In this document: one piece after another, positions 10,980-20,979 of the stretch | Numbering within the stretch: the stretch's first letter is position 1 | How the letters are laid out: every line of letters starts with the position of its first letter | NCBI GenBank assembly: GCA_021495925.1 | Contig: JAKEKT010000056.1 | Span: 181,674-245,673 of the forward strand | DNA from: Diplodia intermedia | Taxonomy: Eukaryota; Ascomycota; Dothideomycetes; Botryosphaeriales; Botryosphaeriaceae | Length of the DNA stretch: 64,000 nt | Direction of reading: 5' to 3' | The notes under the pieces: model-generated | Databases searched by the model: none | The model's input: the letters and a program-made list of their open reading frames with translations, nothing else | Told to the model about the DNA's origin: nothing | Program-made: the position numbers and the translations under genes

Positions 10980-11291
10980 CTTAAAAGATATCGCGCGTGC
11001 TAGTCTAGGCGATCAAATGTACGGGTATTACATAGATATTACTCGAACAACATATAGATTTTACTAGCTAAAGAATTCGTTTATCTTTCTCTTTTCTTTA
11101 CTATTCTTTCTTTCTAAGTAATCTAATAGATATCCCATCGAAAAGTAATCGCGCGCGCGATTAGATTAAAACTAATGATTAGCTATACTATTATATCTTA
11201 TAGTTTAATATACTATTCTTTTATAGAGAAGTAATTATGCTATGGTATATTATATCTTTTCTATGTTTACTCGGTAAACACTCGACACAGA
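10980..11291. other. AT-rich island, possibly a RIP-degraded repeat
   Basis: Base composition drops sharply from GC-rich flanks to TA-dominated sequence with many TA and TTA steps and no open frame. It contains a perfect 18-bp palindrome at 11146-11163 (TAATCGCGCGCGCGATTA). The abrupt change is what repeat-induced point mutation leaves behind, but no intact parent copy is in the window. Confidence 0.45.
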
Positions 11292-11367
11292 GTTAAACAT
11301 TTCACTAATAGTTGAACATTTCACTAATAGTTAAACACTTCTCTAAGTGTTAAACATTTCACTGTTA
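11292..11367. repeat. Tandem repeat, 19-bp unit, four copies
   Basis: Four head-to-tail units of about GTTAAACATTTCACTAATA lie at 11292, 11311, 11330 and 11349. Copies 1 and 2 differ at one base; copies 3 and 4 are more diverged. The array ends 35 bp before the TATA box of the downstream gene. Confidence 0.85.
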
Positions 11368-11402
11368 CTTAACAGGCCAATCACTGACTGTCTTAGCGAC
11401 GG

Positions 11403-11409
11403 TATATAA
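11403..11409 (+). promoter_or_regulatory. TATA box of the 11550 gene
   Basis: TATATAA lies about 140 bp upstream of the chosen ATG and just after the 19-bp tandem array. Position and consensus are good for a fungal core promoter. Confidence 0.6.
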
Positions 11410-11549
11410 GTCTGCCTTCTTCTCAAAACTTACATCCGCACCACACTCCACCTTTGCTCCCGACATCCACCGGCCACTGGCCATCCGAACAAAACCAACC
11501 CAGATCCGACAATCAACCCAATTCGACGATCAAGCAAAGTTCACTCATC

Positions 11550-12743
11550 ATGAAGCGCAAAGCTAGTCCTAGCCCCCAGGGCGACAACCAAGAGCCCGCG
11601 CGGAAGAAGCACGAGGGTGAGCATGAAGTGGCTGAGAGATTGGAAGCCGCTCAGACTTTGGTCAACTTGAAGAACTCCGGCACCCAGAAGAGTCATCTGG
11701 AGGTTGAACGCGAAGCCGCCGAAAGGCTGGAAGCTGCCCAGACCTTGGCCATGTTAAAGAACTCGGGCAACTCCAGCACCCAGAACGACCATCAGGAGAC
11801 TGCCTTCCAGAAGCTTCTTAACGAGCACGGGGACGAGACCACCGAGCTCCTGGAGGCCGCCGAGGTCCTGATGAGCCTCAACAAGCCAACCTCAAGCACC
11901 ACCGTCGCCAGCCGGCCCCGCAACATCTTCCGCTGGAACGACCTGCCGGGCGAACTGAAGAACCGCATCTACGCCTACGCGCTCGAGGACGACCAAGACA
12001 TCGTGATCCGGCAGCAGGGGCATCCCAGGCGCGCGCACCTCTCTTACATCCCTACCGACTACAGCCCGTGGCGCGCCATCGACAGGCACCTGGGGCCGCG
12101 CAACCCCAACTTGAGCCTGCTGCGCGTCAGCAAGCAGATCTACCGGGAGGCCCGGCTGTTCCTGCACCGCGGCAACACGCTGCGCTTCGTCACGGTCCGC
12201 GACTTCCACTGCTGGGTCCACCACAAGCAGCCCGCCGCCGTCTACGTCCGCAACGCCGCGCTCTGGTACAACTTCCACGGCAAGACGCTCGTCTGGGAGA
12301 TGGCCATCCCCCCCAACCACGCCGGCCTGATCCTGACGCCCGTTCGAACCGAGGAGCGCGCCCGCACCCTGCGCGAGACGCCCAGCGTCGTCATGCACGA
12401 CTTCCTCGACTCGCTGTCGCGCCGCTACCTGCCGCCCCGGCTGGTCCTGGTTTTCGGCAACGCCCCGCTCGCTCCTGCTGGTGGTGGTGCCGGCGGTGGC
12501 AATTACTCCATCGCACTGAGATACCATGCGCCGGTGTGGTATGGAGGAACCCCGTTGGTCCCGGGCTGCGGCTCCAATCAGCCGCGCACCGACTGGCACA
12601 CCTATCCGACGAACAACCGCAAGCTGGTGCATGCCCACGGGAAGGTTGTCAGGTTGGGCGTCGACCTTTGGGGATTTCTGGTCAGGTGGGAGGGCATGCC
12701 GTCCTCGCACTTGTCGGTCAAGTTGCCGGTCCATAACCCCTGA
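11550..12743 (+). CDS. LPxELxNxIY (F-box-like/2EXR-like) family protein, member A
   Basis: Single exon, 397 residues. The frame is open upstream to 11454, but only a TTG lies there; 11550 is the first ATG and follows the TATA box at 11403. The N-terminus (MKRKASPSPQGDN) is basic and NLS-like. Three imperfect repeats of a helical unit follow (AERLEAAQTLVNLKNSG, AERLEAAQTLAMLKNSG, TELLEAAEVLMSL). Then comes the family core FRWNDLPGELKNRIYAYALE (about residues 127-146) and, 45 residues on, LSLLRVSKQIYREARLFLHRGN. This pair resembles fungal 2EXR/DUF7730/F-box-like proteins. Biochemical role is unknown; related F-box domains bind Skp1, but that is not shown here. Confidence 0.75.
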   Translation: MKRKASPSPQGDNQEPARKKHEGEHEVAERLEAAQTLVNLKNSGTQKSHLEVEREAAERLEAAQTLAMLKNSGNSSTQNDHQETAFQKLLNEHGDETTELLEAAEVLMSLNKPTSSTTVASRPRNIFRWNDLPGELKNRIYAYALEDDQDIVIRQQGHPRRAHLSYIPTDYSPWRAIDRHLGPRNPNLSLLRVSKQIYREARLFLHRGNTLRFVTVRDFHCWVHHKQPAAVYVRNAALWYNFHGKTLVWEMAIPPNHAGLILTPVRTEERARTLRETPSVVMHDFLDSLSRRYLPPRLVLVFGNAPLAPAGGGAGGGNYSIALRYHAPVWYGGTPLVPGCGSNQPRTDWHTYPTNNRKLVHAHGKVVRLGVDLWGFLVRWEGMPSSHLSVKLPVHNP

Positions 12744-13218
12744 GCGATCGGGCGATGGATGGGGGACGGCCGTGTTTGCTTTGGATTTTTGTTACGATGG
12801 ACTCGGACTGATTGGACTGGCTTTACGGTTCTTTTCCTAGGTGCAATGCACTAAATTGTCTTGATGGGGCCTTACAGATGCTAAGGAAATTGGTATGCGT
12901 GTGTTTGTTTAGATGAAAAATATCAAATACCTTTTGGTACCAAACAGGGTTTCTCCAGTTGTGTTGTGACTCTTCTCAATGCTGCCATTCCTCTCTTAAC
13001 TGAGCCCTTCTTCTAAATCGTCGATGTCATGGTGATGTCTCCTTTTCGGCACCCCATAGACTATACTATCAAATGATAAAGGGGCCCTGAACAAAGACTA
13101 GGTAGTTAAACAAAGATCTAGGCCACTGCTAAAGCAATTAACCAAAGATCGGATCTCGTCTTTGTCTTTGGTGACTTGTTGGCCACCTTGCCTAAAGCAC
13201 CCAACGCCACTTAATAGC

Positions 13219-13243
13219 GGTGATAGGTAAGAAGCCTATCACC
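13219..13243. repeat. Perfect 9-bp hairpin
   Basis: GGTGATAGG at 13219-13227 pairs exactly with CCTATCACC at 13235-13243 around a 7-base loop. No T-run follows, so it is not a simple terminator. It may be the end of a decayed element. Confidence 0.6.
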
Positions 13244-13503
13244 TGATATAGAGCTAGCTAGCTTTAAGAATCTATTCGATGTCGGAAATACGCTTTCACG
13301 ACACATCGGGTCGTGTCAACAATGGGATCCCGTGGAGTCTAGAAATTTCCCTATATCAATAACCCTGAATCCTAGGGCCATGAACACGCTGCTGCGGAGC
13401 AAACGGAGCCAATGGTATAGGTAATGGGACCATACTAGTCCTACATGCGCGAGTTGCTATGGTATGTATATGCGCAGCTGGTTAGCCGCAGGGCTCGCAA
13501 CAA

Positions 13504-13640
13504 GCGCAAGCGGACTGTCAATCTAGTAAGCAACCGAATTGCAAACGGGCCTAGAGATCCGATTGACAGGGGTTTCAATCTCAAGCGCTTGAGCTTGCAA
13601 TCGGATATCTAAAGCCCGGTTGTAAGCAGGCCGCTTGCGC
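13504..13640. repeat. Imperfect inverted repeat of about 137 bp, MITE-like
   Basis: The outer ends GCGCAAGCGG (13504-13513) and CCGCTTGCGC (13631-13640) are exact complements. Inside, GGGCCTAGAGATCCGATT pairs imperfectly with AATCGGATATCTAAAGCCC (13600-13618). The left arm is longer, so the structure has internal loops. It is non-coding. I see no clear target-site duplication. Confidence 0.5.
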
Positions 13641-14274
13641 TGGTGGCGTAGGTCTGGTATTGCGCATCGTTGTTTGCTTAGAACTCGGCTCCGGCTGGTA
13701 CATACACTACTCGCTCCTCCAGTCGAGCATAATGCGGGCAGCGACTCTTAGCTACGCATCCTTTGTCGCTCAGCTTCCTTGATTATCAGATGTACAGAGC
13801 GTTCTTCGATCAGTCGCCTCTTGAAAACTGATTTCGACCCTGGCCATTATGTCGCACCCGCCGGTCGTCCTTACTACGGCGCACTCGGCGGTGATTTCCA
13901 AGAAATTATATAGCGCAAGCCATCTCGTCACGTATGGCGGGTAGCAAGACCGACCAAGCCGTGAGCGCAGCCCATGACGTAACCCAGCTCTGTACCTAAC
14001 CTTCACTTAACACGCCAACTGAGGGGGACAGCAAGTCGACTGGCGCGCCCTTCGACAGCGGTGTTATCAGATCGCGCCAGTAAGCGACCGTGCTCTAGGT
14101 CGCAACCTGCCGCCCCGGCCGTATAAGCTGCCCTTCGACGCGGCGCCGCCCTCCCTCCTCCTCCCTTCCACTCCACCTTCGAGCCGCTCCACGCTTGAAC
14201 CCACCCGCTCCACCCCCGACTTTTGTCAACCTGCTCACCTCGTCGCACCTTCAGCTTTGACAGCTACCGCCACC

Positions 14275-16497
14275 ATGTCGGACCCCGCTTCATCAGCGAT
14301 GAAGCCGAGGACCATACGGCGTGCCGACGGCCCACAAGCCGCCGCGCGCAACACCGTCACCCTCCACGAAAACATGCAAGAACCTCCCAAGATGAGGACC
14401 AAAAGGCGTGCCGACGACCTTGACGACGCGCACATTCAAGAACCTCCCCGAAAGACCATCAAGAGGCGCGCCGATGCCCCTGATGCCGCGCGTGATATCG
14501 TGTACGACATCATGCCAAAGTCACCTCGAAAGAAGATCGAGACCGGAGACCTCAACCACTCCAAGAAGCATGGTCCTCCGTGCGACCCCAAGGACGAGAT
14601 TGCGGAAGAGCCGCTGCGAAAGAAATGCAAAAAGGAAGAACGTCACCCGTCCGATGCGGCCGTTTCACCTCCGCGCAGCACCACAGCTGCCAAGAAAGAA
14701 GAAGTATGCAACCAGTTCAAGAAGGTAGAAATTCCTCCCACTGCGAACTCGTTACTGAACAAGACTCCGCAGCAGAAGAACAATGTCCAGCATGGCAACA
14801 CTGCCGATGAGCACGTCACTCCTCTGGGCAACATGGCAGACGACACTGTCCCGAACCCGTCGCGGAAGAGATCCAGGAGCCCAAGTCCCGGCCCAGCTAA
14901 TGGACGCATCCCCAAGGACGACGATGCCATGCCCGAGCCGCCAAAGAAGAGGCTCAGACCAATCATCACAGTGAAGAACATAAGCAACACCAGAACTCCC
15001 CTTCCCAAGACCACGAGCAAGAAGGGTGGCAAAGCACACGAGGTCCGTCATCCCATCCCATTCCCACCCCCACCTCCACTGACCTCAACTCCACAGCCTA
15101 AACGGCCCGCCGCTGCCGCCGCCGCCGCTCCCAAGCACTTCCGCTGGGCCGACCTCCCGGGCGAGCTCAAAAACCTCATCTACAAACACGCGTTGACAAC
15201 CCCCGCCCCCATCGACGCGCACAAGCGCATCTCCTTTTTCGAGAAGGGCCCCACCCTCAACCTCGTCCCCGCGCTGCTCCGGCTCAACAAGCAGACATAC
15301 GCCGAAACCGCGCCCATCCTCTACGGCGAGAACACCTTCACCTTCACGTGCGAGGAGAAGCTCGCCGCCTGGCTGCGCCGCGCGGACCGCAGCACCACCC
15401 CTCCGCCGCCCTCGAAGCCGACGAAGGTGAACGAGGAACTCGCCCTGAAGCAAGCCGCAGCCGCGCGCTGGGGCCTGCTCCGCCGCCACCGCCGCCGCTC
15501 CTCGGACGCCGACGCCGACGCCGCCCCCGACCTGGTCGCCCGCACGCCCGCCAACCCATGGGGCCTCGCCGCAGTACGCCAGGCGCACCTGCAAACCCCG
15601 TCACCGTCACCCGCGTCCCCCGCGCCGCCCGCGCCCCCGCTCACCTTCCTCCGCCATCTCGCCCTGCACCTCCCCCCGGGCCGGCACGGCCAGTGGAGCC
15701 TGCGCCCCCTCGCCCTGAAAAACGCGCTCACCGTCCGCGACATCTACCACACGCTGACGACGCGCGCGCCGCGCCTCGAGACGTTCGACCTCGGCCCCGT
15801 ACTGCCGCCGCCGCCCGCCGGCCCCGCCGGCGCCCGCGCCTTCCCCCCGGTGCTCTACACGGAGCGCTTCTTCGCGCGCGGCGCCGGCGCGTATGTCGGC
15901 ATGGCGCGCTGGCTGGTCGACGTCGCGCTGGGGCGGGACGTCGCGCGTGGCGGGGGCGAAAGGTGCGTGGGGAGGCTGCGGGAGGTGTTGGGGAGGGCGC
16001 CGCCGGGGGGGGGGAAGGCGAACGCTGATGGTGATGTGGCGGTGATGTCGTTGCCGGACGACGTCTGGGGCCGCCATTTCTGGACGTATGCGCGGAACGT
16101 CCGGGCGTGCGGCGGCGAGGGGCACTGGGACATGTTTCTCCTCGTCCTGTGCCGCTCCGTCGCGCATGCGGCGCAGGACTTGGATCGTGCTGAGAGGAAG
16201 GAGGCGAGGATGCGGGCGAGGATGCGGCAGAGGGCGGAGCGGATGCGGACGGCGGAGGGGCGCGCGGTGGAGGAGAGGGAGAGGAGGGGAAGGCGCGAGG
16301 CGAGGGAGGAGCGCAGGGAGAAGGTGTGCAGTCAGAGGGAGATGGACAGGTTGGATGGACAACCTTGTCCTTACGGGTCGGATGAGGAGCTGAGCAGCGA
16401 CTATGACGACGACTCGGATGATGGCGACTCGGATGGTGACGACTCGGTTGATGACGACTCGGTTGATGACGACTCGGTTGATGAAGACTCGGACTGA
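14275..16497 (+). CDS. LPxELxNxIY family protein, member B, long form with basic N-terminus and acidic tail
   Basis: Single exon, 740 residues. ATG at 14275 has a strong context (GCCACCATG); the frame before it offers only TTG. The first 280 residues are disordered and very basic, with repeated units such as EPPRKTIKRRADAPDA and KKRLRP that look like nuclear localisation signals. The family core FRWADLPGELKNLIYKHAL starts near residue 288, followed by LVPALLRLNKQTYAETAPIL and YGENTFTF. The C-terminus has a long Arg/Glu-rich, probably coiled segment and ends in Asp/Ser repeats encoded by a 15-bp minisatellite. The features suggest a nuclear protein; function unknown. Confidence 0.75.
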   Translation: MSDPASSAMKPRTIRRADGPQAAARNTVTLHENMQEPPKMRTKRRADDLDDAHIQEPPRKTIKRRADAPDAARDIVYDIMPKSPRKKIETGDLNHSKKHGPPCDPKDEIAEEPLRKKCKKEERHPSDAAVSPPRSTTAAKKEEVCNQFKKVEIPPTANSLLNKTPQQKNNVQHGNTADEHVTPLGNMADDTVPNPSRKRSRSPSPGPANGRIPKDDDAMPEPPKKRLRPIITVKNISNTRTPLPKTTSKKGGKAHEVRHPIPFPPPPPLTSTPQPKRPAAAAAAAPKHFRWADLPGELKNLIYKHALTTPAPIDAHKRISFFEKGPTLNLVPALLRLNKQTYAETAPILYGENTFTFTCEEKLAAWLRRADRSTTPPPPSKPTKVNEELALKQAAAARWGLLRRHRRRSSDADADAAPDLVARTPANPWGLAAVRQAHLQTPSPSPASPAPPAPPLTFLRHLALHLPPGRHGQWSLRPLALKNALTVRDIYHTLTTRAPRLETFDLGPVLPPPPAGPAGARAFPPVLYTERFFARGAGAYVGMARWLVDVALGRDVARGGGERCVGRLREVLGRAPPGGGKANADGDVAVMSLPDDVWGRHFWTYARNVRACGGEGHWDMFLLVLCRSVAHAAQDLDRAERKEARMRARMRQRAERMRTAEGRAVEERERRGRREAREERREKVCSQREMDRLDGQPCPYGSDEELSSDYDDDSDDGDSDGDDSVDDDSVDDDSVDEDSD
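16411..16494 (+). repeat. 15-bp coding minisatellite in member B
   Basis: About 5.5 copies of GACTCGGTTGATGAC (variants GACTCGGATGATGGC and GACTCGGATGGTGAC) encode a repeating D-D-S-V-D tail. The three central copies are nearly identical, so length variation between strains is likely. Confidence 0.85.
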
Positions 16498-17657
16498 TTG
16501 ACTGCTGTGCACCGTACACAGCCTTGGACTGGACCTTGTGTGTTGCAACGGGATGGTTGCGGTTTGGCGTTGCCTGAATTGGTGGGAAGGCGATGCGCGA
16601 TACTGATGGACATGGAGATTGTGTGCTTGGCTTCTTATAGATTGGATCGAGGCTGGGCGATTTGTGGGATTGCGGGAGAAGGAAGTTGCATTGGAGGCTC
16701 ACATGCGTCCACGGCAGGTGCTTGTTTTTAGCATGATGCGGCAGTCTGAACTAAACACTAAATAATATTACCTCTTCTAGACTTATGACCGCTCCTTTCA
16801 GATATGTGATGCGGGGAGCAAGAAACAGGAAGTAGAAGGGGCGAACTCTTCGAGACTCAAATCCTGCACTGGAGGCGGCTCTTGTTCCGAAACTTTCGCC
16901 TCTCCGTGTTTATCTACTCGCAAATAGTAAGAAGCATCGAGCTTGGAAAGGATCGTCTATGTCTAGATTTATTCGCGAGGCTGGCGCGGGCGGTTTGATT
17001 TATTTGTCGACCCGGCCTTCTGTTGACGGAAGCGCAGTGGGAGACGCAGTATCTGGGACTGCAGTATTCCATGGTATCTCTACATATGAGAGGTATTGCA
17101 GCCAACACACCAGGAGTTCTCATTAAAGTGCCCGCAACTCCCAGTTTCTTCAGTCAAGACGGACGACCTATCGATGTTCTAGATGCCGTTTTGATATCTC
17201 TCCCTACACCCGGCGGTTGTGGACTTGGACAACACTACATTCATCTAGCTTAATACATATACCTTAGCGATGTTTCTTTCTTGAGGCTACTTAGAATCTT
17301 CGAAAAAGCCTATAAGATATTTTAGCGGAGACACTGAAGGAGGTAACACGGTTTGAGACCCAGAGACGAGTTGAGCGGATGGCAAGCCCATCGAGCTTCC
17401 TCGACGCGGCTAATAAGCTACGCATGTACATAGCCCAGCAACTCGTGCATGTCCGGCTGGGGCTCTGTTAGCTTCTCCTCCACCAGCAGTGTGTCCATGG
17501 CCCTAAATTTAGCGTTGTTGAAGCAGGGAAATCCTAGGACGCTACGGGATCCTATTGCGTCTAGCTGGCATAGTCCCCCTTCTCTATCTTCCGAGACAAT
17601 TGGTGGATTCTACTGGTCTAGCCGGCTGTCTTCTCTTCGTGGTCCTTTTATTCGGAA

Positions 17658-18017
17658 ATGGTGACGGATCCTGTTGATTGCAAAGGGGTTCCGCCGCTGA
17701 CCCCCGCGCGTCAGACCGGCAACGCGAAGACTTCGAGGATGGCAATCCAGGTGATTGCCCAAATGGGCAAAGCGTTCGAAGGAAACCTGGCACGGATCGG
17801 AATGCCGGCGCGAGACGCTTTATACGCAAATCACAGCGACGCGAACGAGATTGTGGCCATCCTTGAGGCACAAGGCGCTCCGGATGACGCAATCGAAGCG
17901 GCCCGGAGTCGAGGCCGCCGCGGCGGACCTCGTGACGGGAAGAGTGTTGGGGGCTTTGAATGGAGAACGTTAAGGATCGGCCTGGTCAGCAGCCCGAATC
18001 GGACGACTTGGAGTTAA
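17658..18017 (+). CDS. Small hypothetical ORF or gene relic
   Basis: A 119-codon frame from ATG to TAA. Residues about 45-85 (including NHSDANEIVAILEAQGAPDD) have a plausible helical composition, while the ends look random. An upstream segment in another frame (MASPSSFLDAANKLRMYIAQ, near 17380) also looks protein-like, so this could be the remains of a longer broken gene. No family recognised. Confidence 0.22.
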   Translation: MVTDPVDCKGVPPLTPARQTGNAKTSRMAIQVIAQMGKAFEGNLARIGMPARDALYANHSDANEIVAILEAQGAPDDAIEAARSRGRRGGPRDGKSVGGFEWRTLRIGLVSSPNRTTWS

Positions 18018-18758
18018 TGGAGATCGCGCTGGCCTGACCCGATGCATCGTGAAAGCGTGTTTCAGACAGCGTACCACTATATCGGCTGCAACAGCAGTAG
18101 CGGCAACAGCAAGAGTCACAGATGGTGCAATTAAGGTCACGATTGAAGGCAGTTCGATTGAGCAACATTGGCTTCCTTTTCCCTCACGGATCTCATCTCC
18201 CTTTGCCCCCTTAGGTTCGTGATACCATCTAGCACAGCCAGTCTCCATCCGGATCGACTCCGCCACCTCCTCTATATAGAACTCCTTATCTAGATCCGCA
18301 TCCCAATCGTTAACCACCACACACCACCCCACAGCCTCACACACCATCTCCAGCATCTGGAACTGCTCTCATTCCTCTGGTGCAACCGACATTAGATGCA
18401 GCTAGCCATCACATAATAGCCGTAACTTAACGACAACATCCCCTTTGTCCCCGCCGCCGTCGCCCTCGTTGGCAGAGATGGCAGAGATAGCAGAGAGCTG
18501 GAAGAAGGGAACGAGGCTGTGGCGCTGTGCTATGCTATCCTATACTATCCTATGCACGGCACGGGCAGGGGCACGGGCAGGGGCACGCGGGGCGTGAAAG
18601 CATGCAGTCAGTACACAGCCGGATACGTGCAGAGCCGACAGAGTGAGAGCGCGCGGGCGCGAGAGGGACACCGGGCCGGCGGCAGTGGGGCGCGCGCAGC
18701 TATTTACGGGCCGCGGGAGTGGTGGTGGGAGATCGGCGCGTTTGCTCGGTTGGGTTCG

Positions 18759-18787
18759 ATGGCCATGGCGATGGCGATGGCGATGGG
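18759..18787. repeat. ATGGCG hexanucleotide microsatellite
   Basis: About four to five ATGGCG-like units in a row, close to the GGC run at 18816. Non-coding as far as can be seen. Confidence 0.8.
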
Positions 18788-18815
18788 CATACGTGCGGGA
18801 TGGTGGTTAGGGCGC

Positions 18816-18848
<33 letters not shown>
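18816..18848. repeat. GGC trinucleotide microsatellite
   Basis: About ten uninterrupted GGC units. On the minus strand this gives a GCC run that creates a false basic or Ala/Pro-rich reading frame. Confidence 0.9.
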
Positions 18849-19521
18849 TATATGCGGTTGCGGGGCTCGGCGGACCGGGGAGGGCGAGGAAGGGGGAGAG
18901 CTTTTGTGGGGGATGGGTGGAATGGTGGCGGCGGCGGCGAGGCTGGGTGGTCTGGCGGGTGGGATGGTAGTGGTCAGCGTGGGATGGGATGGGGTGGGAT
19001 GCGGGCGTACTTTGGCGTCTTTGTTGTGCTCAGCTTCTGAGCCGATCATGTCAATGGCCGTGCTGGCTTGGTAGGTGGTGGTCTGCGTTTCGTGCTTGGC
19101 GCGGGAGAGGGGGGACGGCGGGGCGGAGATGCAGAGCGTATGTACGCTGGTGCCTTCAGTGTTTTCGATCGCGGATTCGACCGTGCGGCTGCTGGATTGG
19201 TCAGTGGTCTCCGTTTCGACGTCATGAGAGATTGGCGACGCGTTGTTCGTGGCCATATAGCGCTTTTTGGATTTTGTCGCGATGGATGGGACGAAAGAGT
19301 TGTTCAGTGTCGCGAAGGGTTTAGAGAGCAGACTTGCGTTTACGATGGAGGCGAGAGCGGGAAAGAGAATTAAAGCAAGCACGTGAAGAGGACCGTGGCA
19401 AAGAACAACGGAGTGAAATTGTTAATTTGAGTGAAAGTTGCAGGACGAGCAGGCTCGCAATGGTCGTGTTTTCTAGACCCCTTCCACGCGCTTCTATCTT
19501 TTATCTAACTACCTGTCCTCC

Positions 19522-20553
19522 TTAGAGCCCTACACGGCCGCGTTCCCAGACATAATTCCAGTCGTATATTTCCGGCCAAGTGGTCGGCGGGCTGAAGGGG
19601 GACGAGGGATCGATGTACGCCCCGTACTGATCAGCCATAACCCGCTCGCGCAGTTCAGGGCTTCGGTCCTCGAGCAGCTCCACGATCCGTTCGCGCACCG
19701 CCTCCTCGACCTCATCCTGGAATATTGTGTCGTCGAAAAAGGTCCAGGGACCGGTGAACTGGATTACACTCCACACCTTCTCCGCATCGAGTGACTTCAG
19801 GTACCAGTAAGCGGAGCGGAAGATGTTCCAAGCCTTGCTCTCAATGTCGGCGTCCACACTGTCAATTTCGTCGTCCACACCGCAGGTGATGGTGATACTG
19901 TGGAGGTCGAAGCCAATCAGCTTAATATACGTTGTCCAGTGCGTATACTCGTCCGTGATAAACTTCTTGAAGTGACGGTTGACGCTGAAACGACGGGCGC
20001 CGAGGAAAACACCGTTGTTTTTGCCGCGGTCGAGGATGATCTCAACGTTCTTATATAGGATTGGGAGCGCTTCCCGGTATATCTCCTTGTTGGCCCGGAG
20101 CAGGCTAGGCGCGAACCGGTGCCAGCAATGGTCGCATGTGGCACACACCTGCTCGCTGAAGCCGCAGTCGCACTCTGACCGGTCGCAGACGCAGCACATG
20201 TGAAAGTTGACGCGGCTGTCGGCTGCCGAGTCGAGGCCTCTCAGGGTGAGCGGGTGCGGTACGACCAAGGCGAACTCGTAGATCTTGTTCTTGAGCTCGC
20301 CGGGCAGCTTGTCCCAGGGAAAAGGCCGCTGCGGATGGCTTGGGACGGGCAACTCCTCCTTCGAGAAACGGACTGTTAGCGCGTACGCGAGACGAAAAAG
20401 CGCGGAAATGCATACCGTAATCTCGCTCTTGACATTACGTCCAAAGCTTTCCCACGCGTTCAGACCGTTCTCACCGACGGCGTTGTCATCGATGTCCATG
20501 TTCTGGTTCGTCGGTTCGATGTCAGACGGGCAAGATGAAGCGTTCTCCATCAT
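19522..20553 (-). CDS. LPxELxNxIY family protein, member C, with Cys-rich insert
   Basis: Exon 1 is 20553-20416, the intron 20415-20359 (GTATGC, branch GCTAAC, CGAAG) and exon 2 20358-19522, giving 324 residues. The intron is 57 nt and in frame. I chose ATG 20553 (MMENASSCPSDIEPTNQN) because it aligns with member E (SDIERTNQD); upstream frame is low-complexity. The core is FPWDKLPGELKNKIYEFALV. A Cys-rich insert follows (CCVCDRSECDCGFSEQVCAT and CDHC) before PSLLRANKEIYREALPILYK. The C-terminal half carries a block AWNIFRSAYWYLKSLDAEK shared with member E. The Cys spacing suggests metal binding, which is inference only. Confidence 0.72.
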   Translation of the reverse strand: MMENASSCPSDIEPTNQNMDIDDNAVGENGLNAWESFGRNVKSEITVCISALFRLAYALTVRFSKEELPVPSHPQRPFPWDKLPGELKNKIYEFALVVPHPLTLRGLDSAADSRVNFHMCCVCDRSECDCGFSEQVCATCDHCWHRFAPSLLRANKEIYREALPILYKNVEIILDRGKNNGVFLGARRFSVNRHFKKFITDEYTHWTTYIKLIGFDLHSITITCGVDDEIDSVDADIESKAWNIFRSAYWYLKSLDAEKVWSVIQFTGPWTFFDDTIFQDEVEEAVRERIVELLEDRSPELRERVMADQYGAYIDPSSPFSPPTTWPEIYDWNYVWERGRVGL

Positions 20554-20979
20554 GGCTCGTTTTGAATGAGACTCAGGGTGGACGGGCCAAAGTCGAGTCG
20601 AAGGAGTTGTTGCGTGCGTGGCGGTTCTTGGTGAGCGGAGTTGCTGTTGTGGTTGGAGCGGGAAGAGAGCGGGCTGCGGCGGCGACGAAGCGAGGGGGTT
20701 AACCGCATTGGGAACCCGACCACGAGCGGGGGGCGCTCTATCGCGTGCAGCCACAGGTGTCAACTGTGTCCGCCGGATTCCTATCTCATCCGGGGGCATC
20801 GTGTCACCGCCGGCCGACGATGGAAGAGCCAAGGCACCAGTAAACTTGAAGTCACTCGACATTGACAACGTGAAGAGTCTCATCAAGTACCAGTAGGTGA
20901 TGCAGGAGTGTTGAATTCCCTTTGTGCTCTATCTCTCAGTTTCTATGGAGCCGTGTTCTTGTTCAGTCTAGAGCGCTGC
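20554..20979. other. Spacer between members C and D
   Basis: Holds the promoter of C and the 3' flank of D; both are on the minus strand. The G-rich segment 20560-20720 resembles the segment upstream of member D, as expected if the genes duplicated with their promoters. No other gene. Confidence 0.4.

Larger units (their letters stand above)
12744..14274. other. Intergenic region with hairpins and no gene
   Basis: About 1.5 kb without a supportable frame. It contains two inverted repeats (13219-13243 and 13504-13640, listed separately) and stretches of unusual composition. A minus-strand frame near 13770-14006 is not convincing. Confidence 0.45.
16498..19521. other. Gene-poor 3 kb with microsatellites
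   Basis: No recognisable gene. A 119-codon ATG frame at 17658 is listed separately with low confidence. 18550-18850 is dominated by simple repeats. A minus-strand frame across 18807-19256 with an ATG at 19256 is low-complexity, partly a translation of the GGC run, and I do not call it. Confidence 0.4.

Noticed and set aside
11454..11549. N-terminal extension of member A to 11454
   Set aside because: No ATG: the codon at 11454 is TTG. The first ATG is 11550. The same reasoning removes TTG or GTG starts at 14257, 33736 and 40653.
15607..16702. Long minus-strand frames over member B
   Set aside because: They translate GC-rich and minisatellite sequence into Pro/Ser/Arg repeats; the plus strand carries the family core.
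18807..19382. 191-codon minus-strand frame ending in poly-Arg
   Set aside because: Starts at GTG and ends in a translation of the GGC microsatellite; nothing conserved.
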